Positions 1-6,024 of a stretch of DNA of 11,057 bases are shown piece after piece. Position 1 is the stretch's first letter. Each line of letters begins with the position of its first letter. Source of the stretch: an uncultured Collinsella sp. (GTDB lineage Bacteria > Actinomycetota > Coriobacteriia > Coriobacteriales > Coriobacteriaceae); assembly GCA_902470915.1 (NCBI GenBank), contig CABRIB010000067.1, forward strand, positions 1 through 11,057, read 5' to 3'. The translations under genes were made by a program, and so were the position numbers. The notes under the pieces were generated by a model, which was not told the origin of the DNA, searched no databases, and saw only the letters and a program-made list of their open reading frames with translations.

Positions 1-51
1 ATACGAGGTAGGAGTCCGTCTCGTGGGCTCGGAGATGTGTATAAGAGACAG
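1..51. other. Illumina Nextera Read-2 adapter with i7 index (library artefact)
   Basis: Positions 18-51 match the Nextera Read 2 transposon adapter, ending in the 19-bp Tn5 mosaic end (AGATGTGTATAAGAGACAG, 33-51). Positions 10-17 (AGGAGTCC) match the adapter form of the i7 index I recall as N705. Positions 1-9 look like the end of the P7 oligo with one mismatch (ATACGAGGT for ATACGAGAT). This is not genomic DNA. Read in frame with the following gene it yields the well-known contaminating peptide MCIRDS, so any protein starting at the ATG at 23 is an artefact. Confidence 0.97.
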
Positions 52-52
52 C

Positions 53-286
53 CTGCACCCCGGCGTGCCGTACAAGCTGCGCGTTGCCATCGAGCGCGAA
101 GCTCGCGCCATGAGCGGCTACCGTTACGGCCGCGACCTGGCCAACGAGTTTATGGATACGCTCGAGGGCGCGCCCAAGGGTGATATCCGCGGTGCCATGG
201 CGCTGCTCATCGACAAGCAGGACGATCCGCGCCGCGTTGAGGTCTACTCGGCGCTGCAGGATCTGGTGCTGGCCGGAGGTCACTAG
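53..286 (+). CDS. hycG: Formate hydrogenlyase small subunit HycG, C-terminal fragment
   Basis: This is the last 77 codons of a gene whose 5' part was lost at the adapter junction. From memory, the tail matches the C-terminus of E. coli HycG: LRVAIEREARAMSGYRYGRD aligns with LRVKVDREARRLAGYRYGRQ, followed by a similar acidic helix with a shared NDPR/DDPR motif. HycG is the NuoB-like [4Fe-4S] small subunit of the membrane-bound [NiFe]-hydrogenase-3 module of formate hydrogenlyase; its cluster-binding cysteines would lie in the missing N-terminal two thirds. The gene ends with TAG directly abutting the hycH start codon, and the hycG-hycH-hycI order is that of the E. coli hyc operon. No true start codon is present here. 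Confidence 0.88.
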   Translation: MHPGVPYKLRVAIEREARAMSGYRYGRDLANEFMDTLEGAPKGDIRGAMALLIDKQDDPRRVEVYSALQDLVLAGGH

Positions 287-868
287 ATGGAGCTCACGGA
301 CCGCTCTGGTTACTTTGCGGGTCCCGGTATGCTCGGCGGCTCCTTTGGCGATGCCTCGCGCGCAAGCGACGAGGCCGCCGAGGGCGTCGCCGACCCCTGT
401 CTGGGCCACGCACCCGACCAGGTGGTCTTCTACGAGCTCACGCGTAAGTTTGTGGAGACCGAGGAAGACGTTCCCCAGGAGGCCTGCGACGTGCTGTACT
501 ACACGCTCGCCGTGGGCCACCACACCGGCGTGCTCGATTGCTTTGAGCCACGCCTGTCGGTGCCGGTGGATGTCTTCTATTCGCTCGTCGATGCGCTGCC
601 GGAGGGGGAGGCCCGGACTAAGTTTGAGGCCATTCGCTCCTTTGGCGAGTGCCAGCTTGACAAGGCGGCGGTGCCGTCGCTGTTCGAGGCCTGCGACACG
701 CTGCTCGACGAGCGCGGTTTTCGCGGCTCGGCCAAGGCCGGCATCTCGGTGTTCGACGACGACTTTGGCCTGCATGCCCAGCAGGTCGCGTTTCTGATGA
801 AGTTCCGCGATCTGGTTGAGCGCGTGCGCGATGTGTCGGGCGTGTACCTGACGGGAAGGTTGCAGTAA
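287..868 (+). CDS. hycH: Formate hydrogenlyase maturation protein HycH
   Basis: This 193-residue protein carries the HycH core from about residue 46: VVFYELTRKFVETEEDVPQE followed by VLYYTLAVGHHTGVLDC, close to E. coli HycH (VVFSQLSRKF, VVYYSLAIGHHLGVIDC). The C-terminus (VSGVYLTGRLQ) also parallels the E. coli end (NAIYLMVRRL). HycH is a cytoplasmic accessory factor needed to assemble the hydrogenase-3 large subunit (HycE); it has no known enzymatic motif. E. coli HycH is about 136 residues, and this one has an extra N-terminal segment of roughly 45 residues rich in Gly, Ala and Asp. The start at 287 is supported by GGAGGT at 275-280, six bases upstream, so the extension is probably translated. 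The gene abuts hycG and overlaps the hycI start by one base (TAATG). Confidence 0.9.
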   Translation: MELTDRSGYFAGPGMLGGSFGDASRASDEAAEGVADPCLGHAPDQVVFYELTRKFVETEEDVPQEACDVLYYTLAVGHHTGVLDCFEPRLSVPVDVFYSLVDALPEGEARTKFEAIRSFGECQLDKAAVPSLFEACDTLLDERGFRGSAKAGISVFDDDFGLHAQQVAFLMKFRDLVERVRDVSGVYLTGRLQ

Positions 869-1371
869 TGGGTCGCGTTGTGGATGGACGTGTGAACGGC
901 GCCCCGTTTGCGGGTATCGTGCTCACGGCGGGAAGCGTGCTGCGTGCCGACGATGCCGCCGGCCCCGTGCTCTCCAAAAAGATGGAGGACGCGCCCATTG
1001 CCGGTTGGTACACCATCGACGGTGGCCAAACGCCCGAGGATGACATCATCGAGGTCAAGCGCGAGCGTCCGCCTCGCCTGGTCTTGGTCGATGCCGCCGA
1101 CATGGCGCTGCCCGTCGGGTCTATCCGCCTGCTCGATAAGCGCGATGTGGCCCGCAAGTCGATGTTCACCACGCATTCGCTCCCTTTGTCGATTCTGATC
1201 GAAGAGATTGAGCAATCGTGTGATGATATCGTCTTCATAGGGATCCAGCCGGGCGATACGGAGTTTTACAACCCCATGTCCCCGGAAGTCTTTGACGCCG
1301 TCGACGCCGTGTACGACGCCGTGGCCGCCAACGACTTTTCCCACTTTGTCCGCTTGGGACAAGAGCAATAG
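868..1371 (+). CDS. hycI: Hydrogenase 3 maturation endopeptidase HycI (peptidase M52)
   Basis: This 167-residue protein belongs to the HycI/HyaD family, which cleaves the C-terminal tail of the [NiFe]-hydrogenase large subunit (HycE) after nickel insertion. The three Ni-sensing acidic/His positions known in E. coli HycI (D16, D62, H90) are present: D29 in RADDAAGP, D75 in LVLVDAADMALPVGSIRLLD, and H103 in FTTHSLPLS. The segments IDGGQTPEDDIIEVKRERP and FIGIQPGDTEFYNPMSPEV are also typical. The start at 868 has a GGGAAGG site at 853-859 and overlaps the hycH stop by one base, indicating translational coupling. It gives about 13 more N-terminal residues than E. coli HycI. One oddity is that the usual GN near the N-terminus reads GS (AGSVLRADD). 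The cut tail of its substrate cannot be checked because hycE is outside the window. Confidence 0.93.
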   Translation: MGRVVDGRVNGAPFAGIVLTAGSVLRADDAAGPVLSKKMEDAPIAGWYTIDGGQTPEDDIIEVKRERPPRLVLVDAADMALPVGSIRLLDKRDVARKSMFTTHSLPLSILIEEIEQSCDDIVFIGIQPGDTEFYNPMSPEVFDAVDAVYDAVAANDFSHFVRLGQEQ

Positions 1372-1410
1372 GAGCGCTTGTCCCTGCTGATTAGGAAAGA
1401 AGTGATTGAC

Positions 1411-2250
1411 ATGGCAGATTCCAAGGCAGAATATCCCGCTCCCGATTGCCTGGCGCCCGCCGCGATCGAGGCCAAGACCGAGGCCGCCGGCGTGACCAAG
1501 GCTAACCTGCCGGTCGCTAAGGCCTTTCTGTTGGCAATGTTCGCCGGCGCGTTTATCGCCTTCGGCGGCCTGTTCTTTACGGTGTTTTTGAGCGACAGCA
1601 CGCTGGGCTGGGGTGCCCAGCGCGTCGTGGGCGGCCTGTGCTTTTGCCTGGGCCTGGTGCTGGTGCTGGTGTGCGGCGCAGAGCTGTTTACCGGTAATTC
1701 TCTTATGGTCTGCGCGCTCAAGAGCAAAAAGATCACCCTGGCTCAGATGCTCAAGGCTTGGGTCGTCGTATGGGTCGGTAACTTTGTCGGTGCCCTGTTC
1801 ATCGTCTTTTTGGTGTACATGGCCGGCATCTATAAGCTCAACGGCGATGCGGTCGCCAATTCCATGGTGAGCGTCGCCGCCGGCAAGGTGACGATCGACT
1901 GGGTGACGATCTTCTTCCGCGGCATCCTGTGCAACATCTTTGTGTGCCTAGCCGTGTGGATCGGTACCGCCGGCAAGACCGTGGTCGATAAGGTCGTGGG
2001 CATTCTGCTGCCCATCGCCGCCTTTGTGGCCTGCGGTTTTGAGCACTGCGTTGCCAACATGTACTTTTTGCCCATGGGCGCCGTGATGCACGCGTGTGGC
2101 TACGGTGCCGATGTTGCCGGGGCCGATGCCCTCAATGCCGCGGGCATTGCGTTTAACCTGTCCGCCGCCACGCTGGGCAACATCGTGGGCGGCGCGGTTC
2201 TGATCGCGCTCGGCTACTGGTTTATCTACGCTAAGAAGTCCGAGGCGTAA
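1411..2250 (+). CDS. focA: Formate/nitrite transporter (FNT) family channel, FocA type
   Basis: This 279-residue integral membrane protein has the FNT fold, with six hydrophobic segments and short loops (first at about residues 37-60). Hallmarks are the broken-helix motif CGAELFTGN (88-96; L92-F93-T94 equivalent to L89-F90-T91 of E. coli FocA) and GFEHCVANMYFLPMG, with the pore histidine at H212 (H209 in FocA; the same +3 offset holds at both sites). The GILCNIFVCLAVW helix start is also family-typical. The ATG at 1411 follows an AGGAAAGA site at 1393-1400; an in-frame TTG at 1378 is less likely. It lies 39 bases after hycI and before a terminator, so it is probably the last gene of the hyc operon and moves formate across the inner membrane. 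NirC-like nitrite or hydrosulfide transport cannot be excluded from sequence alone, but the context favours formate. Confidence 0.9.
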   Translation: MADSKAEYPAPDCLAPAAIEAKTEAAGVTKANLPVAKAFLLAMFAGAFIAFGGLFFTVFLSDSTLGWGAQRVVGGLCFCLGLVLVLVCGAELFTGNSLMVCALKSKKITLAQMLKAWVVVWVGNFVGALFIVFLVYMAGIYKLNGDAVANSMVSVAAGKVTIDWVTIFFRGILCNIFVCLAVWIGTAGKTVVDKVVGILLPIAAFVACGFEHCVANMYFLPMGAVMHACGYGADVAGADALNAAGIAFNLSAATLGNIVGGAVLIALGYWFIYAKKSEA

Positions 2251-2272
2251 GGTACCGTCTGTTTGACGTTGG

Positions 2273-2308
2273 GCCTCCCGCGGGGCGTTGCCGTGCGGGG
2301 GGCTTTTT
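2273..2308 (+). terminator. Rho-independent terminator after focA
   Basis: A 9-bp GC-rich stem (GCCTCCCGC at 2273-2281 with GCGGGGGGC at 2295-2303, one G·U pair) with a 13-base loop is followed directly by five T (2304-2308). It begins 22 bases past the focA stop and closes the hycG-hycH-hycI-focA transcription unit. Confidence 0.85.
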
Positions 2309-2372
2309 GGGTCCGGGGCTCGTTGCCGGGCTTTTGGCCTGTTGTGTTTGGCTGATGAAAGGGGTAATCGAG

Positions 2373-4490
2373 ATGGCATCTGCTGTGAAGCGTGACGGTC
2401 GCGCCGTGGTGACCACATGCGGGGGATGCTATGCCGATTGCGCCTTTGCGGCACGCGTTGAGGGCGGTCGCGTGGTGGCCGAGTTGCCGGTTGTGGGGCA
2501 TCCGTGCGCGGCGCGTGCCCTGTGCGCCCGCGGACGCCATCGCCTGGCAATGCCGTTTGACGAGCGCGACCGCATCGTGCACCCCATGCGACGCCGCCAG
2601 GATGGCTCGGGGTTCGATGCGATTACCTGGGACGAGGCGTTTGCGCAGATCGCTGCGCGCCTTGGGGGGATTGTTGACGGGCATGGTCCGCGCGCGCTGG
2701 GCATGACGCTCGGCGTGCCCTCGTTCGACCGCTACTGGGCGTATCGTTTTATGCATGCGCTGGGCTCGCCCAACGTGTACGGCGCCGATGGTGCCTGCGA
2801 GGTAAGCCGTCTCACCGGCTGGGAGCACAGCCTGGGCTATAGTCCCGCCTCCGACCTGGCGCATACCGATTGCATCATGTACCTGGGGCGTTCCATTGTC
2901 GATTCGTCGACGATGGGGGCCGTTGATGCGCTCAACGATGCCCGTCGCCGTGGGGCGAAGATTATCGTGGTCGACCCCCGGCGCAGTGGCTCGGCTGCGC
3001 TTGCCGACCGCTGGCTGCGCGTGCGCCCGGGCTGCGACCTGGCCTTACTGCTGGGCATTGCGCATGTGCTCATTGCCGAGGACTTGTACGACCGTAAGTT
3101 TGTTGCCCGCTATACCACGGGGTTTGATGAACTGGCGCAGGCGTCCAGTGTTTGGACGCCCGAGTGGGCCGAGTCGATGTGCGATGTGCCGGCGGACGAT
3201 ATCCGTGCGACTGCGCGTGATTTGGCTGCCGCCGCGCCTGCCGCTGTGGTGGATGCGGGCTTTCATGGTGGCATCGGTATCGCGTATGCCAATAGCACCC
3301 AGACCGCGCGCGCTATCTGCTTGGTCGATGTGCTACTGGGCTGTATTGGACATGCGGGTGGCGCGCTCAATCCGCCCACACCGCTTTCACTGGGCGACCT
3401 CGATCCCACTCGCTTTGCGACGCCGCCGGTGCCGCGCGAGCCCAAGCTGGGGTCCGAGCGCTATCCACTGGTCGATCCGGTGCGCGGACTGTGCACGACC
3501 ATCGGTCAGTCGATTCTTGCCGGCGATTTGCGTGGGCTCATCGTCTATGCCAGTAACCCCGGTGCGGGCTATGGCAATGCACAGGCTTGGTTGGGCATCT
3601 TGCAGCAGCTCGACTTGCTCGTGACGATTGATATTCGCTGGTCCGAGACGGCGCGCGCTTCCGACTTCGTGCTGCCCGACGTGACGTATCTGGAGGCCGA
3701 CCGCGGTGTGGGCACAGTCGTGGGCGTCAACGATTCGCGCGTGTTCTACCGCAACGCCGTGCTGCCCGTGCAGCATGACGGCACACGTCCCGGTCGGGAG
3801 ATTTTTGCCGGTCTGGCGCAGGCGTGTGGCGTGGGCGAGTATTTCCAGTTTACGTCTGACGATCTGACGGCTGCCCAGGTGGCGCCTTTTGGGATCGATC
3901 TGGACGAGCTCAAGGAGCGCGGCTGGGCCGATACGGGCGTGGCGCTGCCGTCGCGCACGGGTGAGCCGGTGATTCCGCTTGCCGGCGGCAAAATTGCGCT
4001 GGCAAGCGACGTATGGGAACGAGTCGGCATGGGTCGTGTGCCCAACTGGATTGCGCCCATGGTGGAGCCCGGCCCAGGGATGTTTCGCCTCATTAGTGGC
4101 AACCGTCCCTTTGAGTCGCACACCTCGCGCAGGCTTGCGGCTCAAGGTGCCGCCGAGGCTGGATCGGACCTGGATGCCGTGCAGATGAATGCCGATGCTG
4201 CTGCGCACATGGGCATCGCCGACGGCGAGATCGTCGAGCTCGTGAGCGATATGGGCCGCGACCGCGTGCGCGTGGAGACGACGCCGTATCTGCATCCGGC
4301 GTGCATCTTCACCTCGGCCGCTCCCGGCGGACGTTCGTTTGGCGCCGATGCCGGCGGCGCTCAAGCCTTGGGCGTCGGCCCGCTCGACCATACACCGTTG
4401 CGTTGGGACCCGTTGACGGGCGCCGCGCTCACTCAGGAAAACGCCGTTCGCGTGGAAAAGATCGCGGCGCGCGGGGATAATAGCGATTGA
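2373..4490 (+). CDS. Molybdopterin-dependent oxidoreductase (DMSO reductase family), Cys-ligand form
   Basis: This 705-residue protein has the full catalytic-subunit architecture. An N-terminal [4Fe-4S] motif uses C16, C19, C23 and C51 (CGGCYADC ... CARG). A region typical of FDH-like enzymes follows (RGAKIIVVDPRRSGSAALAD), then SETARASDFVLPDVTYLEAD, and a C-terminal dinucleotide-binding domain from about residue 570 (MFRLISGNRPFESHTSRRL). The length is close to E. coli FdhF (715). At the position of the FdhF metal ligand Sec140 there is cysteine C142 (GACEVSRL), and the adjacent catalytic His of formate dehydrogenases is replaced by Glu, so formate oxidation is not assured. A thiosulfate/polysulfide-reductase-like or other substrate is equally possible. 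There is no Tat signal and no membrane or Fe-S partner gene beside it, suggesting a cytoplasmic, stand-alone enzyme. The start at 2373 is chosen because AAAGGGG lies at 2358-2364. It ends in TGA, 76 bases before selA. Confidence 0.85.
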   Translation: MASAVKRDGRAVVTTCGGCYADCAFAARVEGGRVVAELPVVGHPCAARALCARGRHRLAMPFDERDRIVHPMRRRQDGSGFDAITWDEAFAQIAARLGGIVDGHGPRALGMTLGVPSFDRYWAYRFMHALGSPNVYGADGACEVSRLTGWEHSLGYSPASDLAHTDCIMYLGRSIVDSSTMGAVDALNDARRRGAKIIVVDPRRSGSAALADRWLRVRPGCDLALLLGIAHVLIAEDLYDRKFVARYTTGFDELAQASSVWTPEWAESMCDVPADDIRATARDLAAAAPAAVVDAGFHGGIGIAYANSTQTARAICLVDVLLGCIGHAGGALNPPTPLSLGDLDPTRFATPPVPREPKLGSERYPLVDPVRGLCTTIGQSILAGDLRGLIVYASNPGAGYGNAQAWLGILQQLDLLVTIDIRWSETARASDFVLPDVTYLEADRGVGTVVGVNDSRVFYRNAVLPVQHDGTRPGREIFAGLAQACGVGEYFQFTSDDLTAAQVAPFGIDLDELKERGWADTGVALPSRTGEPVIPLAGGKIALASDVWERVGMGRVPNWIAPMVEPGPGMFRLISGNRPFESHTSRRLAAQGAAEAGSDLDAVQMNADAAAHMGIADGEIVELVSDMGRDRVRVETTPYLHPACIFTSAAPGGRSFGADAGGAQALGVGPLDHTPLRWDPLTGAALTQENAVRVEKIAARGDNSD

Positions 4491-4495
4491 TTGAC

Positions 4496-4516
4496 TCAGC
4501 CGATCGAATTGGCTGA
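4496..4516 (+). promoter_or_regulatory. Hairpin in the leader of selA
   Basis: A 9-bp stem (TCAGCCGAT with ATTGGCTGA, one G·U) closes a CGA triloop. It lies between the TGA of the Mo-oxidoreductase and the selA start, beginning five bases after that TGA. There is no T-run after it, so it is a poor terminator. In E. coli the selAB leader carries a SECIS-like hairpin that binds SelB and controls the operon. A similar role here is inference only, because the loop does not resemble the E. coli GGUCU loop. Confidence 0.45.
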
Positions 4517-4566
4517 TAGTTTGACGTTCGAACGATTGATTCACCTTTGGTTTTGAAAGGCCGCAC

Positions 4567-6024
4567 ATGAGCGATAGCCAGAACATGTCCGATGAGGTGC
4601 GCGCCCGCCTGCGCGCCATTCCCTCCGTCAACGAGCTGCTTGCCGAGTGGCCGGTAGTGAAGGCGGCGGGGGAGACCTGCGACGCGGTGGTGCATGCCGC
4701 CGTCACGGCCGAGCTCGACGAGGAGCGCGCCGCCATTCGCGCCGGTGCCGCCCCGCGTTCCAAGCGCGACCTGGCCTCGGCCATCGAGTGGCGTGCGCAT
4801 CGCTCTGCGCTGCCGAGCCTGCGCCCAGCAGTTAATGCCACGGGTGTGGTCATCCATACCAACTTGGGCCGCGCCCCGCTCGCGGAGTCGGTCGCCAAGG
4901 CCGTGGCCGAGGTTGCGCGCGGGTACAGCACGCTCGAGTACAGTGTGGACACTTGTTCGCGCGGGTCGCGCAAGGAGCACGCCGCGCAGCTGATTCGCTC
5001 GCTCACCGGTGTCGAGGACGCGCTCGTGGTCAACAACAACGCCGCTGCGGTACTGCTGGTGCTGGCGACCCATGCCGTAGGCAAGGAGGTTATCGTCAGC
5101 CGCGGTGAGCTTGTCGAGATCGGCGGCAGCTTCCGCATCCCCGATGTCATGGCGGCTTCGGGCGCCAAACTCGTTGAGGTCGGCGCCACCAACCGCACGC
5201 ATTTGGACGACTATGAGCGCGCCATCACGCCCGATACGGCGATGATCCTCAAGGTCCATCCTTCCAACTATCGCATCGAGGGTTTTCACGAGGAAGTGAG
5301 CTCAAGGGAGCTCGCCGCCCTGGCCCACAAGCATGGTCTGCTGTTCTACGAGGACCAGGGTTCGGGCGCGCTGTTGCCCGATGACATCCTGGTGCGCGGC
5401 GGCGAGGAGCCTACGCCGGCTTCGGTTGCGGCGGGGCTCGATTTGGTGTCGTGCTCGGGCGATAAACTGCTCGGTGCCGCACAAGCGGGCATTATCATGG
5501 GCCGTCGCACTCTGGTCCAGGCCTGTGGGTCACATCCGCTTATGCGCGCCCTGCGCCCGGGCAAGCTCGCGCTGACGGCGCTCGAGGCCACGCTGCGTAT
5601 CTACATGGACGGCGCCGATGTTGCCCATCGCGAGGTGCCGGTGCTCAACATGCTCACGCTCCCGCAGGCTCATCTGGAGGGTCGTGCCCGCAAGCTGTGC
5701 GATCGGATGGTCGCCGGGCTCGATAAGGCCGGTTGCCCGTGCGCCGTTCAGGTGGAGATCGTCGAGGAATCGTCGACCCCTGGTGGCGGCTCGCTGCCTA
5801 CCGTGGAGCTGCCCACCATGTGCGTTGCCGTGCGCCTCGTCGATGAGCGTCTTTCCGTTGACGCACTCAAGCGCTCGCTCGTCCAAGATTTCGACACGCC
5901 GGTCGTCACGCGCGCCTCGCACGATCGCGTCCTGTTTGACGTGCGCACACTCGTGGGTGACCGCGATATCGAGACGGCGGCATCGACGCTCGTCGCGTGC
6001 GTTGAGAAGGCGATTGCTCGATGA
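4567..6024 (+). CDS. selA: L-seryl-tRNA(Sec) selenium transferase SelA
   Basis: This 485-residue PLP enzyme converts Ser-tRNA(Sec) to selenocysteyl-tRNA(Sec) using selenophosphate. Family landmarks appear in order: NATGVVIHTNLGRAPL, STLEYSVDTCSRGSRKEHA, a long block nearly identical to E. coli SelA (VVNNNAAAVLLVLATHA, KEVIVSRGELVEIGGSFRIP, VGATNRTHLDDY), KVHPSNYRIEGF, and the Schiff-base lysine K300 in SCSGDKLLGAAQAG (K295 in E. coli). The usual GGPQAG after the lysine reads GAAQAG. RALRPGKLALTALEATLRIY follows as expected. The ATG at 4567 follows GAAAGG at 4555-4560. The stop overlaps the selB start (ATGA, 6021-6024), indicating tight translational coupling. SelA forms a cytoplasmic decamer in E. 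coli. The selenophosphate synthetase gene selD is not in the window. Confidence 0.96.
   Translation: MSDSQNMSDEVRARLRAIPSVNELLAEWPVVKAAGETCDAVVHAAVTAELDEERAAIRAGAAPRSKRDLASAIEWRAHRSALPSLRPAVNATGVVIHTNLGRAPLAESVAKAVAEVARGYSTLEYSVDTCSRGSRKEHAAQLIRSLTGVEDALVVNNNAAAVLLVLATHAVGKEVIVSRGELVEIGGSFRIPDVMAASGAKLVEVGATNRTHLDDYERAITPDTAMILKVHPSNYRIEGFHEEVSSRELAALAHKHGLLFYEDQGSGALLPDDILVRGGEEPTPASVAAGLDLVSCSGDKLLGAAQAGIIMGRRTLVQACGSHPLMRALRPGKLALTALEATLRIYMDGADVAHREVPVLNMLTLPQAHLEGRARKLCDRMVAGLDKAGCPCAVQVEIVEESSTPGGGSLPTVELPTMCVAVRLVDERLSVDALKRSLVQDFDTPVVTRASHDRVLFDVRTLVGDRDIETAASTLVACVEKAIAR

Noticed and set aside
577..1368. 263-codon open frame on the - strand across hycH and hycI
   Set aside because: Antisense shadow of two confidently identified genes.
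1378..1410. TTG start for focA adding 11 residues
   Set aside because: No good ribosome site before it, whereas AGGAAAGA sits properly before the ATG at 1411.
2805..2820. Small hairpin just after the C142 codon of the Mo-enzyme, a possible SECIS relic
   Set aside because: The stem is only 5 bp, the loop TCTCAC lacks SECIS-type G/U bases and the spacing is shorter than in known bacterial SECIS elements.
4521..4549. TTGACG as a -35 box for a selA promoter
   Set aside because: No acceptable -10 hexamer at 16-18 bases downstream; the overlapping palindrome CGTTCGAACG is short enough to arise by chance.
3387..5198. 603-codon open frame on the - strand spanning the Mo-enzyme and selA
   Set aside because: It crosses two confident + strand genes and their gap, has a low-complexity Arg/Ser/Ala composition and no recognisable motif.
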